NCBI GenBank assembly: GCA_009692115.1
Contig: SHZU01000003.1
Location: forward strand, 161,079-225,078
From: Gemmatimonadota bacterium
GTDB lineage: Bacteria > Gemmatimonadota > Gemmatimonadetes > Gemmatimonadales > GWC2-71-9
DNA: 64,000 bases
Reading direction: 5' to 3'
Shown here piece after piece: positions 45,954 to 55,861 of the stretch (within the stretch, counting starts at the first letter, position 1; each line of letters starts with the position of its first letter). The position numbers were made by a program, and so were the translations under genes. The notes beneath the pieces are model-generated. The model was given only the letters and a program-made list of their open reading frames with translations. It made no database searches and was not told the DNA's origin.

Positions 45954-47930
45954 TTACCGGACCGCGGCGTGGATGAGCCAGACCGCGCCGATGGCGAACA
46001 CGATCACGTAGAAACCGACCTGGCCGGACTGGAGCCGCCCGCCAAGCCACCCCAGGCCGCGAGCCAGGCCGGCGGACCCGTTGACCCCAACGCCGTCGAT
46101 GACGCCCTGGTCGACGAACTTCCAGAGGACGAGCCGCGAGATCCCGGTCAGCGGCCGGACGATCAGCGAATGATAGATCTCGTCGATGTAGTACTTGTGG
46201 AGCAGCACCTTGGCGAAACCGACCTCCTCGGGTGCTTTCTTCGCGACGATGATCGGGACGGCCATCGTGGCCCGGTAGCCGGCCCAGAGGCCGAGTACAG
46301 CGATGACGACCGCCGCCGCAATCAGGGCGTACTCGGTGGACCCATGGGGCAGTTCCGCCGGCATGAGCTTGGCCGCGGGCGCCAGGACCGGTTCGAGCCA
46401 GGTGTCGAGTCCGTGGTGCGGGAGGCCCGGAACGAACGTCGGCAGATTGAGGAGGCCGCCGACGACCGTCAGGATACCGAGGACGATCAACGGGCCGGTC
46501 ATGACCATCGGCGCTTCGTGGAGATGCTCCCGCTCCTTGTCACCAGTCCGATTCTCGCCGTAGAACGTCATGGCCAGGAGCCGCATCATATAGAACGCGG
46601 TCATCAGGGCCGCGACGACGCCGCCGGCCCAGAAGACGTAGTAGATCGGCTGTTCGGCCCCGCGGCTGAACGCAAAGGCGAGAATCTCGTCCTTTGAGAA
46701 GAAGCCGGAGAACGGCGGTACGCCCGCGATGGCCAGCGTGGCCAGCAGCATCAGCACGTAGGTGACGGGCATGTACTTCTTGAGCCCGCCCATGTTCCGC
46801 ATGTCCTGCGGGTCATCGTGGCTATGGCTCGTGTGATAGGCGTGGTGCATCGCGTGGATCACGCTACCAGAGCCTAGGAACAGGAGGGCTTTGAAGAAGG
46901 CGTGGGTCACGAGGTGAAACACCCCGGCCGAGTACGCTGCCGAGCCGACGCCGAGGAACATGTAGCCCAACTGCGAGACGGTCGAATAGGCCAGGACTTT
47001 CTTGATATCGTACTGGCGGAGGCCGATCGAGGCGGCAAACAACGCGGTCAGCGCGCCGACCCCGGCCACGACCATGCTGGACGTCGGCGCCATCGCGAAC
47101 AGCACGCTGGTCCGGGCCACGAGATACACCCCGGCCGTCACCATCGTGGCCGCGTGGATCAGGGCGGATACCGGTGTGGGGCCGGCCATGGCGTCCGGGA
47201 GCCAGACGTAAAGCGGAATCTGCGCCGACTTGCCGGCGCACCCGAGGAACAGGAACAAGGTGATGGCCGTGACCACCCCGCCGCCGACGGCCAGGATCTG
47301 GGGGGCCCGCGCCGCGATCTCGGTGAACTCGAGCGTACCAAGGTGCCAGAACAGCAGGAACATGGCCAGCATGACGCCGAAGTCGCCGATCCGGTTGACG
47401 ATGAATGCCTTCTTCCCGGCATCGGCGTTGGCCTTCTCCTGGTACCAGAAGCCGATCAAGAGGTAGGAACAGAGCCCCACGCCCTCCCAGCCGATGAACA
47501 ACACCGGTAAGCTCGACCCGAGCACGAGGATCAGCATGAATGCGATGAAGAGGTTGAGATAGGCGAAGAACCTCGCAAATCCCTCGTCGTGATGCATGTA
47601 GCCGACGCTGAAGATATGGATCAGGCTCCCGACCCCGGTGATCACCAGCATCATCACGGCCGAGAGTTGATCAACCTGGAGCGACAGATTGATCTTCAAG
47701 GCCCCCGCCCCAATCCACGCCCAGAGGGGCACGATGATCGGGGCTTCAGGCGGGTGGCTCCAGAGGCCGGCAAAGATCGCCAGCGCGACGCCGAAGGCGC
47801 CGAGCAGCACGCCCGGGCCCACGAGTGAGACGATGCGTTTCGCGTCCGGCTTGACCATGGCCACGGTGCCGTTCACCAGGAAACCCAGGAACGGCAGGGC
47901 GATCGTCAGCCAAATCCAGGAGGGATTCAT
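45954..47930 (-). CDS. nuoL: NADH-quinone oxidoreductase subunit L
   Basis: 658 aa, the largest pumping subunit, with the C-terminal lateral helix that runs along the membrane arm. Motifs: LQVDQLSAVMMLVITGVGSL, LFIGWEGVGLCSYLLIGFWY, FLGCAGKSAQIPLYVWLPDA, AMAGPTPVSALIHAATMVTA and STVSQLGYMFLGVGSAAYS. Its ATG shares one base with the nuoK stop. Confidence 0.97.
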   Translation of the reverse strand: MNPSWIWLTIALPFLGFLVNGTVAMVKPDAKRIVSLVGPGVLLGAFGVALAIFAGLWSHPPEAPIIVPLWAWIGAGALKINLSLQVDQLSAVMMLVITGVGSLIHIFSVGYMHHDEGFARFFAYLNLFIAFMLILVLGSSLPVLFIGWEGVGLCSYLLIGFWYQEKANADAGKKAFIVNRIGDFGVMLAMFLLFWHLGTLEFTEIAARAPQILAVGGGVVTAITLFLFLGCAGKSAQIPLYVWLPDAMAGPTPVSALIHAATMVTAGVYLVARTSVLFAMAPTSSMVVAGVGALTALFAASIGLRQYDIKKVLAYSTVSQLGYMFLGVGSAAYSAGVFHLVTHAFFKALLFLGSGSVIHAMHHAYHTSHSHDDPQDMRNMGGLKKYMPVTYVLMLLATLAIAGVPPFSGFFSKDEILAFAFSRGAEQPIYYVFWAGGVVAALMTAFYMMRLLAMTFYGENRTGDKEREHLHEAPMVMTGPLIVLGILTVVGGLLNLPTFVPGLPHHGLDTWLEPVLAPAAKLMPAELPHGSTEYALIAAAVVIAVLGLWAGYRATMAVPIIVAKKAPEEVGFAKVLLHKYYIDEIYHSLIVRPLTGISRLVLWKFVDQGVIDGVGVNGSAGLARGLGWLGGRLQSGQVGFYVIVFAIGAVWLIHAAVR

Positions 47931-48226
47931 CAGCCCTGAAGGAGGTTGATGTTCTTGAGGTCAACCGACTTGGTGTGTCGGAAGATGGCGAGGATGATCG
48001 CCAAGCCGACAGCGGCCTCGGCCGCGGCGACGGTCATGACGAAGAAGACCATGACTTGTCCGCCGAAACCGTGGGCGGTCGAGAGGGCGACAAACGACAA
48101 GTTGACGGCGTTCAGCATCAACTCCACGCACATGAACAGGACGATCGCGTTGCGGCGGGTCAAAACCCCAACGACCCCGATCGCAAACAGCATGGCCGAG
48201 AGCAGGAGGGAAGGTCCGAGGAGCAT
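47930..48226 (-). CDS. nuoK: NADH-quinone oxidoreductase subunit K
   Basis: 98 aa, three transmembrane helices. The two conserved membrane glutamates are in [20 protein letters not shown] and [16 protein letters not shown]. It belongs to the E-channel between the quinone site and the antiporter subunits. It abuts nuoJ. Confidence 0.97.
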   Translation of the reverse strand: MLLGPSLLLSAMLFAIGVVGVLTRRNAIVLFMCVELMLNAVNLSFVALSTAHGFGGQVMVFFVMTVAAAEAAVGLAIILAIFRHTKSVDLKNINLLQG

Positions 48227-48787
48227 CTAGAGCTTCCGTTTGGCGAGGACGACCGCGCCGACTGCCGCGGCCAAGAGAAGAATGGACGTGATCTCGAACG
48301 GGACCAGATAGGTCTCGAACATCGGCTTAGCCACGGCGCCGATCGGGTTGCTGAACGCGGCGGCGGATTGGACCGGCCCGCCCCCACCGGCGGTGAGCGG
48401 GCTCGCCGCGCCCGCCGTTTCGGTCAGCCGGGCGGCCAGTCCCGCCACCGAGGTGGTGCGAAAGCCCAAGAACGCGGCTACGAGCGCCGACCCCAGCAGG
48501 ACCGCCACCAGCCGAGTGGGGCCTTTCTTGATGTCGCCCGCCTCGTCCTTGCCGAGATTGAGCAACATGATGACGAACATGAAGAGCACCATGACCGCAC
48601 CGGCGTAGACCAGCACCTGCATGGCGGCAATGAACTGGGCGTTCAGCAGCACGTAAATGCCGGCCAGGGCAAACATGGTCGACACCAGCCAGAGGGCCGA
48701 CGGAACCGGGTTCCGTTGGGTGATGCAGAGGACGGCCGAGACGACGGCGAAGACGGCCAGGGCGTAGAAGACGATTTCCGTCATCAT
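48227..48787 (-). CDS. nuoJ: NADH-quinone oxidoreductase subunit J
   Basis: 186 aa from the ATG at 48787, which overlaps the nuoI stop; the second ATG at 48784 is equally possible. Five hydrophobic helices; the conserved third helix is MQVLVYAGAVMVLFMFVIML, which undergoes the pi-bulge rearrangement in complex I. The loop between helices 4 and 5 is glycine/alanine-rich, as often seen. Confidence 0.95.
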   Translation of the reverse strand: MMTEIVFYALAVFAVVSAVLCITQRNPVPSALWLVSTMFALAGIYVLLNAQFIAAMQVLVYAGAVMVLFMFVIMLLNLGKDEAGDIKKGPTRLVAVLLGSALVAAFLGFRTTSVAGLAARLTETAGAASPLTAGGGGPVQSAAAFSNPIGAVAKPMFETYLVPFEITSILLLAAAVGAVVLAKRKL

Positions 48788-49302
48788 TGGCCTCGGAGGT
48801 CGGCGGGGTCCCAAAGGGTCGAGACCGGATGGGTCTGCGACGTCAGCCGCTCGAGGTCATAGACGAACCGGTCCCGGCTGTATTCGGCGTTCTCGAAGTG
48901 CACGCCGACATGGATGGCCTCCTCTGGACAGACCTCCTGGCAATAGCCGCAGAAGACGCAGCGGAACTCGTCGATCTCGTAGATCAACGGGTAGCGGTTG
49001 CCGTCCTCGTCCTCGCCCGGCACCAGCTTGATGCAGTTGGCCGGGCAGATCTGGGGGCAGAGACCACACGCGACGCATTTCGACCGGCCCTGTTCGTCGG
49101 CGAGCATCCGGTGGGTGCCCCGCCAGCGGGTCGAGAGCGTATAGGCGCCCCGCTCGTCGGCCGTGCTCCGCTCCTCCGGGTACTGCATCGTGACCTTGGG
49201 CTGGAACATGTGCTTGAAGGTGAGCACCATCCCCTTGAGCGCCGCACGGACGTAGCTGTTTTCCCGATCCGGCCGCTTCATGACCTTCACACCAATTGCC
49301 AT
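48784..49302 (-). CDS. nuoI: NADH-quinone oxidoreductase subunit I
   Basis: 172 aa. Carries the two 4Fe-4S clusters N6a and N6b: CVACGLCPQICPANCI and CVFCGYCQEVCPEEAI. The N-terminus is basic and amphipathic (ALKGMVLTFKHMFQPK), as usual for its membrane association. It lies 4 bp after nuoH. Confidence 0.97.
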   Translation of the reverse strand: MAIGVKVMKRPDRENSYVRAALKGMVLTFKHMFQPKVTMQYPEERSTADERGAYTLSTRWRGTHRMLADEQGRSKCVACGLCPQICPANCIKLVPGEDEDGNRYPLIYEIDEFRCVFCGYCQEVCPEEAIHVGVHFENAEYSRDRFVYDLERLTSQTHPVSTLWDPADLRGQ

Positions 49303-49306
49303 AGAC

Positions 49307-50530
49307 TTAGCTCCCCGCGTTCGCCGGGGTCCGCGGCTGCCGGTACGAACCCGACAACAGCGTACCGCGATCGAGGATGAAGAAAATTACGTAGCACAGC
49401 ACGGCGTTGACCCCGAACAGGACCAAGGAGCGCACCTTCGGATCGGAAATCCCGACGACCGATTCCAACACCCAGACCAAGACGGTGGTGACGATGATGT
49501 AGGCGAGGGCGAGCGGAATCAGGAACTTCCACCCCAACGCCATCAGCTGATCGTAGCGGAACCGGGGCAAGGTCCACCGGATCCACATGAAGAAGAACAG
49601 GAAGAAAAAGGTCTTCAGGAACATAGCCAACCCGGTAATCAGGGTGGCGAGTCCGCTCCCGGTTTCATCCCACCGGCCGGGAAGGTCCCAGCCGCCGAAG
49701 AACAGCGTGGCCATCATCGCCGAAACCGTCACCATGTTGGCATACTCGGCAATGAAGAACAGCGAGAACTTCATCGCGCTGTACTCGGTATGGTATCCGG
49801 CGATCAACTCCGACTCGGCCTCCGGAAGGTCGAATGGAAGCCGGTTGGTTTCGGCGAACCCAGCCACCATGAAGATGAAGAATGACACCGTCAGCGGCAG
49901 GATGAACCAAAGCCCCTGCTGCTGGGCCCGGATCACTTCGCTGAAGGTGGCGTTGCCGGTCAGGAGGAGCAACGGAATCAAGCTCATGCCCATCGCGACT
50001 TCGTAGGAGATCATCTGGGCGCTCGACCGGAGCCCGCCCAGCAAACTGTATTTGCTGTTGGACGACCACCCGGCCAGCGCGATGCCGTAGACACCGAGTG
50101 AGCTGATGGCCAGCACGAACAGGAAGCCGATCGGGAGATCGGCCACCGACATGGCGAGCGAGCCGTGATAGGAGACAGCTCCCAACAGGGGCAGGTTCCA
50201 GTCGACGTTGACCGTCATCGGCGCCGCCCACGGGATGACCGCGGCAAGGCACATCGCCGGAATGAAGGCGAGCGCCGGGGCTAGGATGAACAGGGCGGTG
50301 TTCGCCTCGGCCGGGAACGTTTCCTCCTTCAGGATGTTCTTGACGCCGTCGGCGGCGGGCTGGAGGAGACCAGCCCACCCAACCCGGTTGGGTCCCCGCC
50401 GGTTTTGCATCCAGGCCGAGACCTTGCGCTCCATTAGCGTCAAGAGCGCTACACCGACGATGGTGACGGTAAAGACGACCAGCATCTTGATGACGGAGAA
50501 GAGCAGGAACCCCTTCATGGCAGGTGTCAT
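49307..50530 (-). CDS. nuoH: NADH-quinone oxidoreductase subunit H
   Basis: 407 aa from the ATG at 50530, overlapping the nuoG stop (ATGA); the frame to 50704 lies inside nuoG and is rejected. Eight or nine transmembrane helices forming the quinone chamber. Motifs: ERKVSAWMQNRRGPNRVGW, LLQPAADGVKNILKEETFP, ISSLGVYGIALAGWSSNSKY, FAETNRLPFDLPEAESELI and MWIRWTLPRFRYDQLM. A C-terminal pair of helices is present. Confidence 0.96.
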   Translation of the reverse strand: MTPAMKGFLLFSVIKMLVVFTVTIVGVALLTLMERKVSAWMQNRRGPNRVGWAGLLQPAADGVKNILKEETFPAEANTALFILAPALAFIPAMCLAAVIPWAAPMTVNVDWNLPLLGAVSYHGSLAMSVADLPIGFLFVLAISSLGVYGIALAGWSSNSKYSLLGGLRSSAQMISYEVAMGMSLIPLLLLTGNATFSEVIRAQQQGLWFILPLTVSFFIFMVAGFAETNRLPFDLPEAESELIAGYHTEYSAMKFSLFFIAEYANMVTVSAMMATLFFGGWDLPGRWDETGSGLATLITGLAMFLKTFFFLFFFMWIRWTLPRFRYDQLMALGWKFLIPLALAYIIVTTVLVWVLESVVGISDPKVRSLVLFGVNAVLCYVIFFILDRGTLLSGSYRQPRTPANAGS

Positions 50531-52101
50531 CGAGTCGCCCCCGCGGTGGCCGGGTTGACGACGCGGCCGGTATGGCCCAAGTCGGCGTAGGTCAGGCCCG
50601 CGAGCGCCGGGACCGATTTGCCAAGGGCGGCGAACGCCTCGGCGGCGGTGGCCGGGACGGCCAGTCCCCGGGCGAAGTGGGCGGCCTCGGCGGCGATCCA
50701 CCACGCCGGCCGGGACATGGCTGGCGCAGATTTGGCCTGGAAATACCGCTGCACTCGATGATCGCGGTTCACATAGGTGCCATTTTCTTCGGCCATGTTG
50801 GTCGTGGGCAGGAGCAGCCGCGCGCCATGGAGCCGCTCATCGTCCACCGTGCCGATGACGACGGTATTGGCGCCGAGGGCGGCCACCTCCGCATCGGTCA
50901 ATTCGGCGTCGAGGACGATGGTGAGGTCGGCGGCCTTGGACGCGGCCACCGCCGCCTTCCAGTCGGTTGAATAGCCGGTGAGGCCGGCCCCGTGCAGATT
51001 CGGCACCCGCTCCGCCCGAAGCGCCAGATTAGGGAGGCCCGCGAGCGGAGCCTCCGCCCCGATTGGCACCTGGATGGCCGCCACTACCCTGCTCCCGTCG
51101 ACCAATTGCCGGACCAACCCGAGCGATTCCGTCGACGCCCGCCCCGAGGCCAGAATGACCACGCTCTTAGCCGCCCCAACCAGCCCGGCCAGTTCCTGAA
51201 GCGCCTCGTCCCACCCAACCGCCGAGTGCCGAGCGCCGAGTGCCGAGTGCCGAGCCGCCAACGGCGCCTCGATCCGGTCCCCCCGGTTGAGCCACCGGTA
51301 GTCGGCCCGGCCGGTATCGCAGATGAAGTGACGGTTGACGTCCAGGTTCGGCCGGGGCCGGAGCCGGACGACCACATCGTCGCGGGTGTCGATCATGGTG
51401 TTGCAGCCCTGGGTACACCCCGGGCAGACGCTCGCGGTCTTGTCGAGATCCCACGCGCGCGCCTTGTGAAGGAAGTCCTTCGAGATCAGCGACCCGACGG
51501 GACAGAGGTCGACCACGTTGCCCGCCCAGGGGTGGGTGAGCTCGTGATCGGGATCGATGCCGATGTAGGCCCGGTCGCCCCGCTCGGAGACGTTCAACAC
51601 CGGCTCGTCGGCCACGTTCTCCATGAACCGAACGCAGCGGGTGCAGAGGATGCATCGGTTCGCAACGTACAGTATGTCGGGTCCAAAAGCTTCGACCGGG
51701 TTGTACCGCTTGGCGTAGTCCGAGTACCGGGTTTCGGCGCGCCCTTCTTGGAAGACATAGTCTTGCAGTTCGCACTCGCCGGCCTGATCACAGATCGGGC
51801 AGTCGAGCGGGTGGTTGATCAACAGGAACTCGAGAACCGATTCCCGGGCCTTCTTCGATTTCTCGTTGTTGACGTTGATCACGTTGCCCTCGGCCACCGT
51901 GGTGACGCAGGCCGGCATCAGCTTCGGCGCCTTCTCCACGTCGACCAAACACATCCGGCAGACCGCCGGCGAGGGGAGCGACGGATGGTAGCAATAGTGC
52001 GGTACCAAGATGCCCGCTTGCTTGGCCGCCTCGATGATCGTGGTGCCCTTGGGCACCGCGATGGCTACGCCGTCGATGGTTACGTTGACCAGATCGCTCA
52101 T
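50527..52101 (-). CDS. nuoG: NADH-quinone oxidoreductase subunit G
   Basis: 524 aa from the ATG at 52101 (ATGA overlap with nuoF). The N-terminal 2Fe-2S ferredoxin part has PHYCYHPSLPSPAVCRMC; clusters N5/N4 have PLDCPICDQAGECELQDY, ANRCILCTRCVRFME and ASVCPGCTQGCNTMI. The molybdopterin-like C-terminal domain is shorter than in E. coli NuoG (about 900 aa). Just after LNRGDRIEAPL, the coding sequence contains the 35-bp heptad repeat (51221-51255), giving the low-complexity ARHSALGARHSA. The reading frame is kept and the 35-bp insert appears tolerated. Confidence 0.95.
   Translation of the reverse strand: MSDLVNVTIDGVAIAVPKGTTIIEAAKQAGILVPHYCYHPSLPSPAVCRMCLVDVEKAPKLMPACVTTVAEGNVINVNNEKSKKARESVLEFLLINHPLDCPICDQAGECELQDYVFQEGRAETRYSDYAKRYNPVEAFGPDILYVANRCILCTRCVRFMENVADEPVLNVSERGDRAYIGIDPDHELTHPWAGNVVDLCPVGSLISKDFLHKARAWDLDKTASVCPGCTQGCNTMIDTRDDVVVRLRPRPNLDVNRHFICDTGRADYRWLNRGDRIEAPLAARHSALGARHSAVGWDEALQELAGLVGAAKSVVILASGRASTESLGLVRQLVDGSRVVAAIQVPIGAEAPLAGLPNLALRAERVPNLHGAGLTGYSTDWKAAVAASKAADLTIVLDAELTDAEVAALGANTVVIGTVDDERLHGARLLLPTTNMAEENGTYVNRDHRVQRYFQAKSAPAMSRPAWWIAAEAAHFARGLAVPATAAEAFAALGKSVPALAGLTYADLGHTGRVVNPATAGATR
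51221..51255. repeat. Heptad repeat element, copy 3 (5 x 7 bp), inside nuoG
   Basis: Units on plus: GCCGAGT, GCCGAGC, GCCGAGT, GCCGAGT, GCCGAGC. It is the only copy inside a gene body and encodes residues at the linker between the Fe-S region and the C-terminal domain of NuoG. Confidence 0.85.
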
Positions 52102-53405
52102 ACGGCCGCCAGCGCCGGGGCTTTGGCCCGGCTCAAATAGGCTTCGAATTCTTCGGGAAACTTCTTGATGCCGCTGACGATCGGAGCCGCGCAGGAGTCG
52201 GACAGGACGCAAATCGTCCGGCCGGTCATCTGTTCAGAGAGATCGAGCAGCAAGTCGAGATCGGAATGTTTGCCTTGGCCCTTCAGGATCCGCTCGAGAA
52301 TCTTGGTAGTCCAGGCGGTGCCTTCGCGGCACTGGGTACACTGAGCGCAGGACTCATGGGCGTAGAACTTGGCCAAGCGGTACACCTCGTATACGATGTC
52401 GGCGGAGTCATCCATCACGATGAATCCGGCCGAGCCGAGCATCGAGCCCTTCTCGACGATGCCCTCGTAGTCGCAGAGCGCGGACTCGGCTTCGGCGGCC
52501 GTCATGATCGGGACCGACGAGCCGCCCGGAATGACCGCCTTGAGTCGCCGGCCCGGCCGCATCCCGCCGGCCAAGTCGTGAATCAAGTCCTTCATCGGGA
52601 AGCCCATCGTGATTTCGAAGTTGCCGGGCTTCATGACATGGCCGCACACCGAGAACAGCTTGGTGCCGGTGCTTTTCGGATTATTGAGGCAGAGTGCCTT
52701 GTACCAGGCGGCGCCCCGGGTCAGGATGTGACTCGCGACCGCCAATGTTTCGACGTTGTTGATCGTCGTCGGCATCCCGAACAGCCCCGCCACGGCCGGG
52801 AACGGAGGCTTGATCCGGGGATTGCCCCGCTTCCCTTCGATCGAGTTCATCATCGCGGTCTCTTCACCGCAGATGTAGGCACCCGCTCCGCGGTGTAGCA
52901 CGATGTCGATCCGCTTGCCCGAGCCGAAGGCGCTGGCCCCGAGCGCCCCGTTGGCATAGGCCTCTTCAACCGCCCGAGTCATAACTTTCCACGGCTCGGT
53001 GAACTCACCCCGGATGTAGACGTAGCAGCGCTCGGCCCCGATCGCGTAGGCCGCAATAGCGCAACCCTCGATCAACTGGTGGGGCGTCCACCGCAGGATC
53101 TCACGGTCTTTGAAGGTGCCGGGCTCGGATTCGTCGGCGTTGCAGACGAGGTAGTGGGGCTTGTTGTCGCCCTTCGGCATGAAGCTCCACTTGAGGCCGG
53201 TCGGAAACCCCGCCCCGCCTCGTCCCCGGAGCCCCGAGGCCTTGATCTCTTCAATGATCCCGTCCGGCGTCATCGAGAGGGCCTTCTTGAGCCCCTCGTA
53301 CCCCCCCCGCTTAACCCACCCGGAAAAGGTCCGAGCCTCCGCGTCCCCAAAATACTTCGAAAGGAGCACTGTCTCCTTCGGATGCGACGGATGAGGAAAC
53401 CCCAT
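52098..53405 (-). CDS. nuoF: NADH-quinone oxidoreductase subunit F
   Basis: 435 aa from the ATG at 53405 with AAGGGTGGG upstream; the open frame to 53513 passes through the repeat and nuoE and is rejected. FMN and NADH site: SGLRGRGGAGFPTGLKW, VCNADESEPGTFKDREIL and YICGEETAMMNSIEGKRG. The 4Fe-4S N3 ligands are in ESCAQCTQCREGTAW plus a later cysteine (VLSDSCAAP). It is the NADH-oxidising entry of complex I. Confidence 0.97.
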   Translation of the reverse strand: MGFPHPSHPKETVLLSKYFGDAEARTFSGWVKRGGYEGLKKALSMTPDGIIEEIKASGLRGRGGAGFPTGLKWSFMPKGDNKPHYLVCNADESEPGTFKDREILRWTPHQLIEGCAIAAYAIGAERCYVYIRGEFTEPWKVMTRAVEEAYANGALGASAFGSGKRIDIVLHRGAGAYICGEETAMMNSIEGKRGNPRIKPPFPAVAGLFGMPTTINNVETLAVASHILTRGAAWYKALCLNNPKSTGTKLFSVCGHVMKPGNFEITMGFPMKDLIHDLAGGMRPGRRLKAVIPGGSSVPIMTAAEAESALCDYEGIVEKGSMLGSAGFIVMDDSADIVYEVYRLAKFYAHESCAQCTQCREGTAWTTKILERILKGQGKHSDLDLLLDLSEQMTGRTICVLSDSCAAPIVSGIKKFPEEFEAYLSRAKAPALAAV

Positions 53406-53426
53406 TAGCCCACCCTTTCCCGTACC

Positions 53427-53461
53427 GCCGAGTGCCGAGTGCCGAGTCCCGAGCCCCGATT
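53427..53461. repeat. Heptad repeat element, copy 4 (5 x 7 bp), between nuoE and nuoF
   Basis: Units on plus: GCCGAGT, GCCGAGT, GCCGAGT, CCCGAGC, CCCGATT. Its last base touches the nuoE stop codon (53461-53463). It fills most of the 55-bp nuoE-nuoF gap, the largest gap in an operon where genes otherwise overlap or nearly touch. Confidence 0.85.
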
Positions 53462-53955
53462 CATACATACCTCGCGAGGATTCCGGGCACCCGTTCGGGT
53501 GTGACGCCGTCATGGAAATCGTCGTTGATCATGATCGGCGTCGCGAACCCGCACGCCCCCAAACATTCGACTTCGGTCACCGTGAACCGTCCGTCCGCAC
53601 TGGTGGCTCCGAGTTCACCGCAGCCGGTGGTCGAGAGAATCGCCTTGAGGACGTCGTCCGAGCCGCAAAGGTGGCACGGTGAGGTTCCGCAGACCTGGAT
53701 GAAGTTCCGGCCGACCGGATGAAGGTGGTACATGGTGTAGAAGGTGGCCACGCCCCGGATATAGGCCGGGGTCAAGCCGAGGACCTCGCCGATTTCGGCG
53801 ATCCCTTCGGGGGCGATCCAGCCCCGCTCCTCCTGTACCATCCAGAGGGCCGGCAGCAGGCAGGCCTGCTTGGTCGGATAGTCGGGAAACAGCGCTTCGA
53901 GCTTCTCTTTGATCCGCCCCACGAACACCGGGGCATATGACGCGGCGCCGCTCAT
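53461..53955 (-). CDS. nuoE: NADH-quinone oxidoreductase subunit E
   Basis: 164 aa thioredoxin-like 2Fe-2S subunit (cluster N1a). Motifs: LLPALWMVQEERGWIAPEGI, YIRGVATFYTMYHLHPVG, and the ligands in VCGTSPCHLCG and VECLGACGFATPIMIND. It forms the peripheral arm with NuoF and NuoG. It overlaps nuoD by 4 bp. Confidence 0.97.
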   Translation of the reverse strand: MSGAASYAPVFVGRIKEKLEALFPDYPTKQACLLPALWMVQEERGWIAPEGIAEIGEVLGLTPAYIRGVATFYTMYHLHPVGRNFIQVCGTSPCHLCGSDDVLKAILSTTGCGELGATSADGRFTVTEVECLGACGFATPIMINDDFHDGVTPERVPGILARYV

Positions 53956-55235
53956 CGGTCAATCTCTCCCATCACGATATCGATGCTTGCGTTGATGGCA
54001 ATCACGTCCGACAAAAGGGCGCCCTCGCATAGTTTGGGCAGGCAGGCCAGGTTGATGAACGAAGGCGGACGGATCCGCCATCGGACCGGCTTGGCCGTCC
54101 CGTCGGACACGAAGTAGTAGCCAAGCTCGCCCTTGGGATTTTCGACTCCCATGTACGCTTCGCCGACCGGGGCGGCCACGCCCTCCATCACTTGTTTGAA
54201 GTGGTGGATCATGGCTTCCATGTCGCTCATCGCGCGCCCTTTGGGCGGCAGGATGACGCGATGATCCGCGGTGTTGAGTGGCGCGCCCTTCAGGGTGGCG
54301 AGCCGGTCGAGGGCCTGGTCGAGGATCCGGTTCGACTGGTACATCTCCTCGAGCCGAACCCGGTAGCGGTCGTAGATGTCGCCGTGTTCACCGATCGGGA
54401 CATCGAAGTCATAGGTGTCATAGCCCAAATAGGGCCGGTCTTTGCGCACGTCATAGGATACGCCGCTTGCCCGGAGCATCGGCCCCGAGAGCGAATAGTT
54501 GATCGCGTCCTCACCGCTCAGCACCCCGACGCCCTGCGTTCGCCCGCACCAAATCGAGTTGCGGGTGAACATCGCGTCGACTTCATCGAGGGTATGCGGG
54601 AACGTCCGGCAGAAATCCCGGAGGCCGGCCTCGAATCCTTCGGGGACGTCGGCCATCATGCCGCCGACGCGGGTCAAGCTGGTGGTGAGTCGGGCTCCGG
54701 TCCACGATTCCTGGAGGTTGTAGATCCGTTCCCGCTGGTAAAACGACCACAGGAACGGGGTAAAGGCCCCCAGGTCGATGCCCGTCGTACCCAGCCAAAC
54801 CAAGTGAGAAATGATCCGGCTCATTTCGCAGGCAATGACCCGGAGGACCTGGCACCGTTCGGTGATCTCGACGCCCATCAACTTCTCGGCGGCCAACGCC
54901 AGGCAGACGTTATTGGCCATCGGGGACAAGTAATCGGTCCGGTCGGTCAGCGGCACGATCTGGTTGTAGTGCCGGTATTCACCCAGCTTTTCGAACCCCG
55001 AATGGAGATAGCCGATATGGGGGATGCAGCGAATAACGGTTTCGCCCTCGAGCTCGAGTACCAGCCGCAAGACGCCGTGGGTGGCCGGGTGCTGCGGACC
55101 GATGTTGACCAGCATGTGCTCCGCGCCGAACTCGTCGTCCGAACCCTTCTTGGCCGACAACGGGAGGCGGGTTGCTCGTCCCTCGGCGTCGACGCCGGGC
55201 GTGGCCAGCGACATTTCCAAAGTGCGGGTGCTCAT
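53952..55235 (-). CDS. nuoD: NADH-quinone oxidoreductase subunit D
   Basis: 427 aa, the hydrogenase-like 49-kDa subunit lining the quinone site. Motifs: [20 protein letters not shown] with the quinone-site histidine, [32 protein letters not shown], and [20 protein letters not shown]. The N-terminal 35 residues are variable. nuoC and nuoD are separate genes here with a 4-bp overlap. Confidence 0.97.
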   Translation of the reverse strand: MSTRTLEMSLATPGVDAEGRATRLPLSAKKGSDDEFGAEHMLVNIGPQHPATHGVLRLVLELEGETVIRCIPHIGYLHSGFEKLGEYRHYNQIVPLTDRTDYLSPMANNVCLALAAEKLMGVEITERCQVLRVIACEMSRIISHLVWLGTTGIDLGAFTPFLWSFYQRERIYNLQESWTGARLTTSLTRVGGMMADVPEGFEAGLRDFCRTFPHTLDEVDAMFTRNSIWCGRTQGVGVLSGEDAINYSLSGPMLRASGVSYDVRKDRPYLGYDTYDFDVPIGEHGDIYDRYRVRLEEMYQSNRILDQALDRLATLKGAPLNTADHRVILPPKGRAMSDMEAMIHHFKQVMEGVAAPVGEAYMGVENPKGELGYYFVSDGTAKPVRWRIRPPSFINLACLPKLCEGALLSDVIAINASIDIVMGEIDR

Positions 55236-55861
55236 CGGATCTCTCCCCGCTCGCCCTTGACCAGCCGGCGCTTCATGTCCTCGGGCAACTCATCGAACGC
55301 GTCGGCAATCGTCAGTTCTTCCATCGAATAGTTGGCTTCGGGGTTGGCCGCCAGCACCTGCCGGGTCTGCTCGGCCCGGGAAAAATTGCCGCGGAGCGGG
55401 AAGTCCTTCCGGAGCGGGAACCCCTCGGCGTAGGTGTCCCACATCAAAATCCGGCGGAGGTCAGGATGGCCCCGGAAGGTCACCCCGAACAGGTCGAACA
55501 CCTCGCGCTCGAGCCAGTTGGCTCCCTTCCACAAGTCGAAGACGGAGTCGACGGCGAGCGGCGCGGTCTTATTCAGCTCGATCTTGATTCGGAGGTCGGC
55601 CTTCCGATCGAGCGATCGGAGCTGGTAGGAAACCTCGAGCGGGTGTTCCGGGTCGCGATAGTCGATCGCGGTGATGTCGGTGAGGTAGTTGAACTGCTGG
55701 CCGGCGGTGGTCTTGAGCCAAGCCAGGATCTCATGGGCCCGGGCGGGCTCAACCCACACGATGGTATCGCCGCAGGACACAGCGGCCCGCCGGATGGCCG
55801 GCCCGAACGCCGTCCGAAGGGCCTCGACCGAGGGCGACAGAGCCGTCGCGGTGGCCGTCAT
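55232..55861 (-). CDS. nuoC: NADH-quinone oxidoreductase subunit C
   Basis: 209 aa, the 30-kDa subunit. The signature is [20 protein letters not shown] followed by [20 protein letters not shown]. The last 30 residues are a charged extension. It bridges NuoD and NuoI in the peripheral arm. It overlaps nuoB and nuoD by 4 bp each. Confidence 0.97.
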   Translation of the reverse strand: MTATATALSPSVEALRTAFGPAIRRAAVSCGDTIVWVEPARAHEILAWLKTTAGQQFNYLTDITAIDYRDPEHPLEVSYQLRSLDRKADLRIKIELNKTAPLAVDSVFDLWKGANWLEREVFDLFGVTFRGHPDLRRILMWDTYAEGFPLRKDFPLRGNFSRAEQTRQVLAANPEANYSMEELTIADAFDELPEDMKRRLVKGERGEIR

